From assembly GCA_044344795.1 (NCBI GenBank), contig JBIJCF010000010.1:16157-80156 (forward strand): a stretch of 64,000 nt of DNA, given 5' to 3'. The stretch's first letter is position 1. Every line of letters begins with the position of its first letter. This stretch comes from GCA-2737665 sp044344795 (GTDB lineage: Bacteria; Bacteroidota; Bacteroidia; Palsa-965). A program made the translations under genes and the position numbers. Below the pieces are notes generated by a model that saw nothing but the letters and a program-made list of their open reading frames with translations, searched no databases and was not told the origin of the DNA. Shown one piece after another: positions 24,973 through 33,459 of this stretch.

Positions 24973-26256
24973 ATGCATCCGACAAATAGTTCAGATTACG
25001 CCAAATATTGCGACGAGCACGACGCTCTCTCATCCATTCGTTCCCGCTATCATTTTCCTCAATTTAACGGTGAAGATGTGTTGTACTTCACGGGGAATTC
25101 GTTGGGATTGCAACCCAAGGCTACGCGACATCATATTGAACAAGAATTGAACGACTGGGCTACGTTTGGAGTAGAGGGTCATTTTCGGGCCAAGAACCCC
25201 TGGTATTCATACCATGAAAATTTGACACAAGGTTTGGCTCGAGTTGTTGGCGCATTGCCCATTGAGGTCGTTGCAATGAATCAGCTGACTTCCAATGTGC
25301 ATTTTTTGATGGCATCTTTCTATCGTCCGGATAAAAAACGGTACAAGATCATTACTGAATTTAAAGCATTTCCTTCCGACCAATATGCTGTACAAACGCA
25401 GGTGGAATTGCACGGTTACCGTTATGAAGATGCCGTGATAGAAATCGCTCCACGCGAAGGCGAATACCTGATTCATACTGAAGATATTTTGTCTGCAATT
25501 GAGCAACACAAGGACGAATTGGCATTGGTGTTTATTGGTGGTGTTAACTATTACACCGGGCAAGTGTTTGACATGTCAACGATTACCAAAGCCGCACATG
25601 AAGCGGGAGCATATGCCGGTTTTGATCTGGCTCATGCTGCAGGAAATATCAAAATGAACCTACACGATTGGCAGGTGGATTTCGCGTGTTGGTGCAGTTA
25701 TAAATATTTGAATAGCGGGCCTGGGAGCGTTGCGGGTGCTTTTGTGCACGAACGTCATGCCCACAGCAATTTACCGCGTTTGGCGGGCTGGTGGGGACAC
25801 GATAAAACGCAGCGCTTCAGGATGGAGAAAGGATTTGTTCCCATGCCCGGGGCAGAAGGTTGGCAATTAAGCAACGCTCCTGTTTTATCTATGGCTGCGC
25901 ACAAAGGGGCTTTAGATTTGTTTGAAGAGGTGGGCATGGACGCGTTGTGTAAAAAGAGTGAAGCGTTAACCGCTTTTCTGGAATTAGTTATTGATGATAT
26001 CAGTGCACGTAATGGAGGTGTGCTCGAAATTATCACGCCGCGTGATAAACGTTGGAGAGGTTGTCAATTGAGTGTTGTAGCTAAAGGATTCGGCAAAAAC
26101 TTATTCGAAGCATTAATTCACAACGGAGTAGTTCCTGATTGGCGCGAACCTAATGTTATCCGATTGGCTCCTGTTCCGATGTATAATTCGTTTATGGACA
26201 TTTGGAAGTTTGGTCAACGTCTGGAAGAATGTATGCAACAAGTTTCATCTAAATAA
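24973..26256 (+). CDS. kynU: kynureninase
   Basis: 427 residues. A PLP enzyme that splits kynurenine or 3-hydroxykynurenine into anthranilate or 3-hydroxyanthranilate plus alanine. The PLP lysine lies in WCSYKYLNSGPG at about residue 243, with FDLAHAAGNI just before it supplying the pyridine-nitrogen Asp. FTGNSLGLQPKAT near the N-terminus is also typical. kmo follows 10 bp later, so the pair makes 3-hydroxyanthranilate from kynurenine, a step toward quinolinate and NAD or toward tryptophan degradation. Confidence 0.95.
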   Translation: MHPTNSSDYAKYCDEHDALSSIRSRYHFPQFNGEDVLYFTGNSLGLQPKATRHHIEQELNDWATFGVEGHFRAKNPWYSYHENLTQGLARVVGALPIEVVAMNQLTSNVHFLMASFYRPDKKRYKIITEFKAFPSDQYAVQTQVELHGYRYEDAVIEIAPREGEYLIHTEDILSAIEQHKDELALVFIGGVNYYTGQVFDMSTITKAAHEAGAYAGFDLAHAAGNIKMNLHDWQVDFACWCSYKYLNSGPGSVAGAFVHERHAHSNLPRLAGWWGHDKTQRFRMEKGFVPMPGAEGWQLSNAPVLSMAAHKGALDLFEEVGMDALCKKSEALTAFLELVIDDISARNGGVLEIITPRDKRWRGCQLSVVAKGFGKNLFEALIHNGVVPDWREPNVIRLAPVPMYNSFMDIWKFGQRLEECMQQVSSK

Positions 26257-26266
26257 TTGAAGAGTA

Positions 26267-27610
26267 ATGGGTAAGTCAGTAACATTAATCGGAGCCGGAT
26301 TGGTAGGTTCGTTGTTGTCCATCTATTTAAGTAAGCGCGGATATAAAGTAACCGTTTACGAACGACGACCGGATCTGCGCAAGAATCGTATTTCGGCAGG
26401 ACGCTCAATTAATTTGGCATTAAGTGATCGAGGTTGGCGTGGATTAGAGCGCGTGGGTATTGGCGAAGACATTAAAAAAGTGGCGTTACCTATGCCGGGA
26501 AGAATTATTCACCATCAGGATCGCAGTATTGTAACGCAACCTTATGGTAAAGACGGACAAGCGATTTGGTCGGTGAGTCGTGGAGGATTGAATTGTGTGT
26601 TGATGGATTTGGCCGAACAGCACGGAGTAAAAATTCATTATAACGAACGCTGCACGAATGTGGATTTGGAATCGGCAACTGCGCACTTTGAAAATACAGA
26701 GACACATGTCAAATCAGTGGTGCAGAACGACGTGATTTTTTCAACTGATGGAGCGTTTTCAGCAGGACGATTGCAAATGCAACTGACGACAGATCGTTTT
26801 GATTATGCACAAAAATATTTGCAACACGGTTATAAAGAATTGACGATTCCTCCAACGGCGAACGGGGATTTTGCAATGGATCCTAAAGGATTGCACATCT
26901 GGCCGCGAGGGCAGTTTATGCTCATTGCATTGCCCAACATGGATAAGTCATTTACGTGTACATTATTCTTCCCATTTGAAGGTGAAGTTTCTTTCGCATC
27001 ATTGAATACGGAACAAAAGATGCTTGATTTCTTCATGAAAACCTTCCCCGATGCGGTGGATCTGATGCCTACGCTGAAAGAAGAATATTTCGCGAATCCG
27101 ACGTCATCGTTAAGTATTGTGAAATGTTGGCCGTGGACGTACAAAAATAAATTCGCGATGGTCGGCGATTCCGCGCATGCGATTGTTCCTTTCTATGGAC
27201 AAGGCATGAATTGCGGCTTTGAGGATTGTGTGGTGATGGATGATTACTTGAGTCAATTCGGAGACGATCTGGAAAAAGTATTTAAAGCTTATGAATTAAG
27301 CCGCAAGCCTGATGGTGATGCGATCGCAGATTTGGCGGTGGCGAACTTTGTGGAGATGCGCGATCGTACTGCTGATCCGAAGTTTTTGTTGCAGAAGAAA
27401 ATTGAAGCGTGGTTCAGTGAGAAACATCCGGATAAATGGATTCCGTTGTACACGATGGTAACGTTCCGTCCTGATATTCGTTACTCAACAGCATTGAATG
27501 AAGGAAACAAGCAGGAAGCGGTTATGCAACGTGTTATGCGCGAAATTCCAAACATTGAGCAAAATTGGAATTCGCCTGAAGTGGAGCAGGCAATTTTGGC
27601 GCAATTGTAG
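26267..27610 (+). CDS. kmo: kynurenine 3-monooxygenase
   Basis: 447 residues. An FAD-dependent aromatic hydroxylase converting kynurenine to 3-hydroxykynurenine with NADPH and oxygen. The N-terminal GAGLVGSLLSIYLSKRG is the FAD Rossmann motif, followed by RSINLALSDRGWRGL. The C-terminal MVGDSAHAIVPFYGQGMNCG is the flavin ribityl-binding GD motif. It lacks an evident C-terminal membrane anchor, as bacterial forms do. It follows kynU by 10 bp in the same operon, which strengthens both names. Confidence 0.94.
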   Translation: MGKSVTLIGAGLVGSLLSIYLSKRGYKVTVYERRPDLRKNRISAGRSINLALSDRGWRGLERVGIGEDIKKVALPMPGRIIHHQDRSIVTQPYGKDGQAIWSVSRGGLNCVLMDLAEQHGVKIHYNERCTNVDLESATAHFENTETHVKSVVQNDVIFSTDGAFSAGRLQMQLTTDRFDYAQKYLQHGYKELTIPPTANGDFAMDPKGLHIWPRGQFMLIALPNMDKSFTCTLFFPFEGEVSFASLNTEQKMLDFFMKTFPDAVDLMPTLKEEYFANPTSSLSIVKCWPWTYKNKFAMVGDSAHAIVPFYGQGMNCGFEDCVVMDDYLSQFGDDLEKVFKAYELSRKPDGDAIADLAVANFVEMRDRTADPKFLLQKKIEAWFSEKHPDKWIPLYTMVTFRPDIRYSTALNEGNKQEAVMQRVMREIPNIEQNWNSPEVEQAILAQL

Positions 27611-27705
27611 GTGCGAATAACATATATGTATTTGATAATAAGAGCATTAGTGTTGATTTGTTCCGATTTTTACCTCGGGAAGTACATCAAGCTCAATTTT
27701 CTTCT

Positions 27706-27713
27706 TATCTTCG
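27706..27713 (+). promoter_or_regulatory. possible -7 element TATCTTCG upstream of rplU
   Basis: Differs from TAnnTTTG by one base (C for T at position 7). It lies 39 nt before the rplU ATG. Confidence 0.4.
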
Positions 27714-27717
27714 CGTC

Positions 27718-27727
27718 CCCTTAAGGG
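27718..27727. promoter_or_regulatory. 10-bp palindrome CCCTTAAGGG at the predicted rplU transcript start
   Basis: A perfect self-complementary decamer 4 nt after the probable -7 element, so at or just after +1. It has no loop, so a protein-binding site is more likely than a hairpin. Function not known. Confidence 0.3.
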
Positions 27728-27752
27728 AATATTAACTCAATAACAGTCAAAC

Positions 27753-28283
27753 ATGTACGCAATTGTAGAAATAGCCGGGCTCCAGTACAAAGTGGCAAAA
27801 AAACAACGTGTTTTTGTGCACCGCCTCGAGGCTACAGAAGGAAGCGCCATTGAATTGGGCAAAGTACTTCTTATCGACAACAACGGTAAAATTACCGTTG
27901 GAGCACCTGAAATTGATGGTGCGCGTGTGGCAGCTAAAGTGTTGTCGCATTTAAAAGGTGATAAAGTGATTGTCTTCAAGAAGAAGCGTCGCAAAGGTTA
28001 CCAGAAGTTGAACGGCCACCGTCAGCAACTTACCGAGTTGTTGATTCAGGGCATTTTAGGCAAAGGCGAGAAATTGTCTGCTGATGATGCTAAGATTGAG
28101 GCTGCTTCTATTTTGGAATTGAAAGCACGTTCTGCCGCAAAGCCTTCAAAGCTAGTATTCGCTGATGCGACTGCTGAAGCTGAGGTAGAAGAAGCACCAA
28201 AAAAGAAGGCTCCTGCTAAAAAGGCAGCTCCTGCTAAAAAAGCAGCGGCGAAAAAAACAACCCGTAAGAAAAAGGAAGATTAA
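27753..28283 (+). CDS. rplU: 50S ribosomal protein L21 with extended basic tail
   Basis: 176 residues, against about 103 for the typical protein. Residues 1-103 are a normal L21 (MYAIVEIAGLQYKV, VFKKKRRKGYQKLNGHRQQLT). The rest adds a helical acidic/Ala segment and a C-terminal repeat of Ala-Pro-Ala-Lys-Lys units ending in TTRKKKED. Such tails occur in several Bacteroidota L21 sequences and may bind rRNA or mediate assembly, but no function is demonstrated here. L27 follows 20 bp later, the usual rplU-rpmA order. Confidence 0.94.
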   Translation: MYAIVEIAGLQYKVAKKQRVFVHRLEATEGSAIELGKVLLIDNNGKITVGAPEIDGARVAAKVLSHLKGDKVIVFKKKRRKGYQKLNGHRQQLTELLIQGILGKGEKLSADDAKIEAASILELKARSAAKPSKLVFADATAEAEVEEAPKKKAPAKKAAPAKKAAAKKTTRKKKED

Positions 28284-28303
28284 CCTTTTAATAAGAAAAT
28301 ACC

Positions 28304-28564
28304 ATGGCACACAAAAAAGGTGAAGGTAAAGTAAAGAACGGCCGCGAATCAGAAAGTAAGCGACTTGGCGTTAAGATCTATGGTGGTCAATTGGCTATCG
28401 CAGGTAATATTATTGTTCGTCAGCGTGGTACTGTTCACTATCCGGGATCAAACGTAGGAATGGGTAAAGACCATACTTTGTTTGCATTGGTGGATGGAAC
28501 AGTGAAGTTCACGAAGCGTCGTGATGACAGATCATACGTTTCGATTGAGCCTTTCAACGCATAA
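28304..28564 (+). CDS. rpmA: 50S ribosomal protein L27
   Basis: 86 residues, the normal length. It starts MAHKKGEGKVKNGRESESKRLGV, close to the peptidyl-transferase-centre arm of L27, without the cleavable N-terminal extension found in Firmicutes. GNIIVRQRGTVHYPGSNVG is diagnostic. It is co-transcribed with rplU and followed by a strong terminator. Confidence 0.96.
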   Translation: MAHKKGEGKVKNGRESESKRLGVKIYGGQLAIAGNIIVRQRGTVHYPGSNVGMGKDHTLFALVDGTVKFTKRRDDRSYVSIEPFNA

Positions 28565-28586
28565 TCTGCATTGCCTTAAGTTATTA

Positions 28587-28610
28587 AACACCCACAGCAT
28601 TGTGGGTGTT
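28587..28610 (+). terminator. intrinsic terminator after rplU-rpmA
   Basis: Perfect 10-bp stem AACACCCACA / TGTGGGTGTT with a 4-nt loop, followed by TTTGTTTT. Confidence 0.88.
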
Positions 28611-28637
28611 TTTGTTTTAGACCTGTCGTGTTATCGT

Positions 28638-28645
28638 TAACTTTG
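28638..28645 (+). promoter_or_regulatory. -7 promoter element TAACTTTG of serS
   Basis: Perfect consensus 21 nt before the serS ATG. It opens a long plus-strand gene run. Confidence 0.55.
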
Positions 28646-28666
28646 CCTTATACTTAGAATATAATT

Positions 28667-29938
28667 ATGCTTCAGATTCAAGTTATTCGCGAAAACAAAG
28701 AAGAAGTTGTTCGCCGCTTAGCCAAGAAAAATTTTAAAGGATTAGAAATCATCGATCAGATTGTGCAGACAGACGCTGATCGTCGCAGCACGCAAACTGA
28801 ATTGGATTCGTTGAAGGCAGATGCTAACGCTATCGCGAAACAAATTGGTGAAATGATGAAGTCGGGAAAAAAGGCGGAAGCAGAAGATCTGAAAAACAAA
28901 AGCACTGCGCTGAAGGAAACGGAAAAAGCATTGCAGGAGCGACTTAATACGGCTGAAGCAGAACTCGAAAAGTTGTTGGTGTTAGTGCCCAACTTACCCG
29001 CCGATGTAGTGCCGGAAGGACGCTTACCGGAAGACAACAAAACAGTATACACTCACGGTGATATTCCTGCATTATACGAAGGCGCACAACCGCATTGGGA
29101 TTTAGCGGCCAAGTACGATTTAATTGATTTTGAGCTCGGCGTTAAACTTACCGGTGCCGGTTTTCCGGTGTATAAAGGGAAAGGTGCGCGTTTGCAACGT
29201 GCACTTATCAACTTCTTCCTCGATCGTGCAACAGCAGCAGGTTATCTCGAAGTGCAACCTCCGATTTTAGTAAACGCTGATTCCGGATTCGGAACTGGAC
29301 AACTGCCCGATAAAGAAGGACAGATGTATCATGTAACGGTAGATGATTTGTATCTGATTCCAACTGCTGAAGTTCCCATTACCAATATTTATCGCGATGT
29401 GATTGTGAAGGCAGAAGACCTTCCGATTAAGAACTGCGGTTACACACCATGTTTCCGTCGCGAGGCCGGTTCATATGGCAAAGATGTTCGCGGATTAAAT
29501 CGTTTGCATCAGTTCGATAAAGTGGAAATTGTGCAGATTCAACATCCTGATAAATCATATCAGACTTTGGAAGAAATGCGTGAGTTCGTGGCGGGATTGT
29601 TGAAAGATCTCGAATTGCCATTTCGGACGCTGTTACTGTGCGGTGGTGACATGAGTTTTGCATCGGCACAAACGTACGACATGGAAGTGTACTCTGCAGC
29701 GCAGCAGCGTTGGTTAGAAGTAAGCTCTGTGTCCAACTTCGAAGCATTTCAAAGTAATCGTCTGAAACTGCGTTACCGTGAAGGCAGCGAAAAACCTCGC
29801 CTGGCGCATACATTGAATGGAAGTGCATTGGCATTGCCGCGCATTGTTGCTGCATTGCTGGAAAATAATCAAGAGCCTGATGGAATTCGTATTCCTAAGG
29901 TTTTGGTTCCTTATACCGGATTTGATAAAATCAATTAA
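28667..29938 (+). CDS. serS: seryl-tRNA synthetase
   Basis: 423 residues. The first 110 or so form the long coiled-coil arm that grips the tRNA-Ser variable arm. The class II catalytic core follows: TAEVPITNIY near residue 225, the motif 2 loop CFRREAGSYGKDVRGLNRLHQFDKVE, and motif 3 NGSALALPRIVAALLENNQ near the end. It charges serine onto tRNA-Ser and tRNA-Sec. A lipoprotein gene begins 11 bp after its stop. Confidence 0.96.
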   Translation: MLQIQVIRENKEEVVRRLAKKNFKGLEIIDQIVQTDADRRSTQTELDSLKADANAIAKQIGEMMKSGKKAEAEDLKNKSTALKETEKALQERLNTAEAELEKLLVLVPNLPADVVPEGRLPEDNKTVYTHGDIPALYEGAQPHWDLAAKYDLIDFELGVKLTGAGFPVYKGKGARLQRALINFFLDRATAAGYLEVQPPILVNADSGFGTGQLPDKEGQMYHVTVDDLYLIPTAEVPITNIYRDVIVKAEDLPIKNCGYTPCFRREAGSYGKDVRGLNRLHQFDKVEIVQIQHPDKSYQTLEEMREFVAGLLKDLELPFRTLLLCGGDMSFASAQTYDMEVYSAAQQRWLEVSSVSNFEAFQSNRLKLRYREGSEKPRLAHTLNGSALALPRIVAALLENNQEPDGIRIPKVLVPYTGFDKIN

Positions 29939-29949
29939 TTCGAAACGTG

Positions 29950-30513
29950 ATGAAGCAGTTAAGTTTAGCAGTGGTTGTCGCATTACTTGGTGCATCTTGC
30001 AAAGGACCTGCACATGAGGCGGAATTGAAAACGATCGATAGTTTGAAAAACGTTTTAGCGCAAACGGATAGTGTGCTGGCTTTGGTGAACGTGGAGGACG
30101 TAAAAACGCGTCACGATGAAATGCACACTAACATGCAGTTCATACAAATCAATATTGATAAAATGGGCGATACGCTCGATTTCAAGACCGGTTTGTATTT
30201 GTCGGAGTACAAGCAGTTACGCAAGCAGCTTCAATTAATTAAATCAGGTGTGGTGCAGAATTCGGCGCTCGTGGATTCAGTGATGAAAAATTTAAATGAT
30301 TTTGAGCACGATTTAAAGAATAATACGCTGGATAAAAGCGTTAATCTAGAAGGAGCAATAGCCGCTGAAAAAACGCAGGTTAACGCATTGTATCAAGGGT
30401 CTTTGAACTTGCCGAAATTGTTTATTGAATCGCGGACTGCTTATGATACCTTGTCACCGAAGGTGAATGCATTCGTGGATCAGTTGAGTACAAAAATGAA
30501 TTTGAAAAAGTAG
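29950..30513 (+). CDS. predicted coiled-coil lipoprotein
   Basis: 187 residues. The signal peptide ends in the lipobox GASC with the acylated Cys at 17. The mature protein is almost entirely alpha-helical and charged (SLKNVLAQTDSVLALV, YKQLRKQLQLIKSGV), suggesting a periplasmic coiled coil. ATG 29950 is preferred over the adjacent GTG. It sits between serS and a TPR protein with tiny gaps, so it is part of that transcript. No family recognised. Confidence 0.65.
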   Translation: MKQLSLAVVVALLGASCKGPAHEAELKTIDSLKNVLAQTDSVLALVNVEDVKTRHDEMHTNMQFIQINIDKMGDTLDFKTGLYLSEYKQLRKQLQLIKSGVVQNSALVDSVMKNLNDFEHDLKNNTLDKSVNLEGAIAAEKTQVNALYQGSLNLPKLFIESRTAYDTLSPKVNAFVDQLSTKMNLKK

Positions 30514-30515
30514 TA

Positions 30516-32354
30516 ATGGTAAAACGACTGCTGATCATTGTTGGATTTCTTTTCATAGCAGTCGGGATTACCGCACAGCCGGATCCTCCATCGTCAGATG
30601 AGCAGTTGGCCAATCAGTATTATGCTGCCGGCGAGTTCGATAAAGCAGTCGTGTATTACGAAAAACTGTACGAGAAAAATCCGTTACAGATTTACTACGA
30701 ATATTATCTCAATTGCTTAATTAATATTCAAAGTTATAAGAAGGCTGAAAAGCTTGTCAAGAAGCAGTCTGCTTGGTATAAGGCAGACCTGACATATTTC
30801 GTAGATATGGGACGCGTATTCCGTGCCCAGGGACAGGAAGATAAAGCCAAGAAGGAATTTAATGCAGGTGTTAACGCGATTAATTCTAATACATCTGCGA
30901 ATCGTGTCATTGATTTGGCCAATGCGTTTTTAGGAATTAACGAAACGGATTGGGCAATTACAACTTTGCAAAAAGGTCGTAAGGAATTGAAAGGTGTCTA
31001 TTCGTTTCATGCCGAGTTGGCAGATGTGTACTATTATAAAAAAGATTATACGTCCATGATCAACGAGTATTTGGGTTTGCTCGACGAATCGCCCTTGTAC
31101 AAGCAGCAAGTGCAGAACGGTCTTCAGGCTAAAATGGACAGTGATACGGACAACAAAATTTCCGGATTACTTAAAACTGAATTATTAAAACGTTCTCAGC
31201 GCGAACCCAATAATACCACATGGCCTGAATTGCTTGTATGGTTATTTATGCAGGAGAAAAATTTTGCGGGGGCATTAGTTCAGGCAAAAGCTATTGATAA
31301 ACGGAAGCAATTGGAAGGTGAAGAAATTATTCCGTTGGCAGAAATGGCGCGCAGTAATCAGGAGTATGATGTGGCGTCGGATGCGTATGACTATGTCATC
31401 GGCTTGGGTCCCGGTAAAATGTATTACCGCACAGCCAAAATGGAAAAGATGAATACGCGTTATGAGCGTATCGTTAATACTACGAATTACACTACTCAGG
31501 ATTTGATTTCATTGGAAGCAGAAATGAAATCTACACTCGAGGAGTTGGGTAAAAACAATACCACCGTTTCTCTAATTCGTTCTTTGGCGCACCTGCAGGC
31601 TTTTTATATGGACAAGCCCAAAGAGGCCGTTGCGCTGTTGGAGGAAGTCCTGTTGTTGCCAGGCTTGAACGCTAATGAACAAGCATTGTGTAAATTGGAA
31701 TTGGGTGATGTATTGGTGTTAGATGGGCAAGTTTGGGAAGCTTCGTTGCGGTATGCACAGGTAGAAAAGGCCTACAAATATGACGCCATTGGGCAGGAAG
31801 CAAAATTTCGTAATGCAAAGGTGGCTTTTTATGTGGGCGATTTTGAATGGGCGCAGGCTCAATTAAATGTTTTAAAAGGTTCTACCTCGAAACTGATTTC
31901 AAATGATGCCATGTATCTGTCTATGGTAATTACAGATAATCTGGCATTGGATAGCAATCCTGAGCCGTTGATGCGATTTGCTAAAGCGGATTTGATGTTG
32001 TTTCAGCACCAATACGATAAAGCGAAAATTTATCTCGATTCAATTGACCGCGATTATGGACTGCACGCATTGGCTGATGATGTTCTTTTTATGCGATATC
32101 GCATTGCATACAAGCAACAGCGTTGGGCAGAAGCCGCAGGTTATTTGGAAAAGTTGACAGCAACGCACAGTACAGATATTCTTGCGGACGATGCATGGTT
32201 CCGATTAGCAGAGTTGTATGAATACAAGCTGGGCGATACAGAAAAAGCAAAACAGTGCTACGAAGAAATTATTTTAAAATATCCGGGAAGCTTATTCGTA
32301 GTCGATGCACGGAAACGTTATCGCGTGTTGCGTGGCGATAAATTAAATGACTAA
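30516..32354 (+). CDS. exported tetratricopeptide-repeat protein
   Basis: 612 residues. Signal peptide to about residue 20 (VGITAQ). The rest is a chain of TPR-like helix pairs: EQLANQYYAAGEFDKAVVYYEKLYEKNP (about 28-55, the clearest), KADLTYFVDMGRVFRAQGQEDKAKKEF, and a C-terminal set including RLAELYEYKLGDTEKAKQCYEEIILKYPGS. Such proteins act as periplasmic scaffolds. It begins 2 nt after the lipoprotein stop and ends 2 nt before the DUF4286 gene. A partner role with the preceding lipoprotein is plausible but unproven. Confidence 0.78.
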   Translation: MVKRLLIIVGFLFIAVGITAQPDPPSSDEQLANQYYAAGEFDKAVVYYEKLYEKNPLQIYYEYYLNCLINIQSYKKAEKLVKKQSAWYKADLTYFVDMGRVFRAQGQEDKAKKEFNAGVNAINSNTSANRVIDLANAFLGINETDWAITTLQKGRKELKGVYSFHAELADVYYYKKDYTSMINEYLGLLDESPLYKQQVQNGLQAKMDSDTDNKISGLLKTELLKRSQREPNNTTWPELLVWLFMQEKNFAGALVQAKAIDKRKQLEGEEIIPLAEMARSNQEYDVASDAYDYVIGLGPGKMYYRTAKMEKMNTRYERIVNTTNYTTQDLISLEAEMKSTLEELGKNNTTVSLIRSLAHLQAFYMDKPKEAVALLEEVLLLPGLNANEQALCKLELGDVLVLDGQVWEASLRYAQVEKAYKYDAIGQEAKFRNAKVAFYVGDFEWAQAQLNVLKGSTSKLISNDAMYLSMVITDNLALDSNPEPLMRFAKADLMLFQHQYDKAKIYLDSIDRDYGLHALADDVLFMRYRIAYKQQRWAEAAGYLEKLTATHSTDILADDAWFRLAELYEYKLGDTEKAKQCYEEIILKYPGSLFVVDARKRYRVLRGDKLND

Positions 32355-32356
32355 TT

Positions 32357-32659
32357 ATGATTATTTATAACGTTACCGTTAATATCGATAATGATGTTCT
32401 CGACGATTGGTTGCACTGGATGAAAACCGTTCATGTTCCTGATGTGGTAGCTACAGGATGTTTCACAGATGGGAACATCTTCAAGATCATGGTGGATGAG
32501 CAGCAGGGAACCAGCTATTCCATTCAGTACAAAGCCAAGAGCATGGATGACGTCAATCGTTACCTGGAAACTTTTGCGCCATCACTTCGCGAACAGCACA
32601 CTGCCCGTTATAAAGACAAGTTCGTTGCATTTCGAACTCTTTTGCAACACATCGCGTAA
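32357..32659 (+). CDS. DUF4286 family protein
   Basis: 100 residues, small and soluble. MIIYNVTVNIDNDVLDDWLHWMKTVHVPDV at the start and YKAKSMDDVNRYLETFAP later are characteristic of DUF4286, a ferredoxin-like-fold family of unknown function that often precedes rsmA in Bacteroidota. It begins 2 nt after the TPR gene and its stop overlaps the rsmA start by one base (TAATG), so expression is coupled. Confidence 0.82.
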   Translation: MIIYNVTVNIDNDVLDDWLHWMKTVHVPDVVATGCFTDGNIFKIMVDEQQGTSYSIQYKAKSMDDVNRYLETFAPSLREQHTARYKDKFVAFRTLLQHIA

Positions 32660-33438
32660 TGTCGGACGTAAGGGCGAAAAAACATTTAGGGCAACACTTT
32701 TTGCATGATGAAAACATCGCAGCGAAAATTGCACGTTCCTTGCGTCCTGCTGAATTGAATTACCAACGCATTCTAGAGATCGGTCCGGGAATGGGCGTTC
32801 TTACCAAGTATTTGTTGCAAAACGAAAGTTGCGAAGTTAGTGTTGTGGAGATTGATCGTGAGTCGGTGGCTTATTTGAAAGAACACTATCCTCAATTGAC
32901 TTCGCGTATTATTGAAGGCGACTTTTTACGACTTAATGAAGCTCAACTTCCTGCTGCGCCATTCGCGGTAATCGGCAATTTTCCCTACAATATTTCTTCG
33001 CAAATCTTATTTAAAGTTTTGGAGCATCGTAATTCCATTCCGGAGTGTTGCGGTATGTTTCAAAAGGAAGTGGCCGAGCGCGTTGCATCAAAGCCGGGAA
33101 ACAAAACGTATGGCATCCTCAGCGTTCTGTTGCAGGCGTGGTACAATATCGAGTACTTATTTACTGTACATGAACATGTATTTTATCCACCTCCCAAAGT
33201 AAAATCGGGGGTGATACGTTTAACACGCAATAAAACACTACAATTGAATTGCGACGAATCGCTTTTTGTGGCAGTGGTTAAGGCGGGTTTCAATCAACGT
33301 CGCAAAACCTTGCGTAATGCGTTAAAGGCATTCGAGGTGTTACCGGAATATCAGGATCACAAGTATTTTACGTTACGTGCCGAAACATTGGGCGTGCAAG
33401 AGTTCGTAGAGTTGACAAACATGCTCAGGAAACGCTAA
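32659..33438 (+). CDS. rsmA: 16S rRNA adenine dimethyltransferase (KsgA)
   Basis: 259 residues. It dimethylates two adjacent adenosines in helix 45 of 16S rRNA during 30S assembly. It has the SAM motif LEIGPGMGVLTKYLL (about 35-49) after AKKHLGQHFLHDENI, and the catalytic NFPYNIS motif (about 104-110). RRKTLRNAL near the C-terminus is also typical. Its TAA stop overlaps the promoter of mgtE. Confidence 0.95.
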   Translation: MSDVRAKKHLGQHFLHDENIAAKIARSLRPAELNYQRILEIGPGMGVLTKYLLQNESCEVSVVEIDRESVAYLKEHYPQLTSRIIEGDFLRLNEAQLPAAPFAVIGNFPYNISSQILFKVLEHRNSIPECCGMFQKEVAERVASKPGNKTYGILSVLLQAWYNIEYLFTVHEHVFYPPPKVKSGVIRLTRNKTLQLNCDESLFVAVVKAGFNQRRKTLRNALKAFEVLPEYQDHKYFTLRAETLGVQEFVELTNMLRKR

Positions 33439-33443
33439 CTTTG
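33436..33443 (+). promoter_or_regulatory. -7 promoter element TAACTTTG of mgtE, overlapping the rsmA stop codon
   Basis: The first three bases are the rsmA TAA stop. It ends 16 nt before the mgtE ATG at 33460, giving a leader of about 10 nt. Confidence 0.55.
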
Positions 33444-33459
33444 CGCCTGATTTTCAGGT

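Noticed and set aside
27626..27724. 32-codon frame between kmo and rplU
   Set aside because: It runs through the likely rplU promoter and has no initiation signal or similarity that I recognise.
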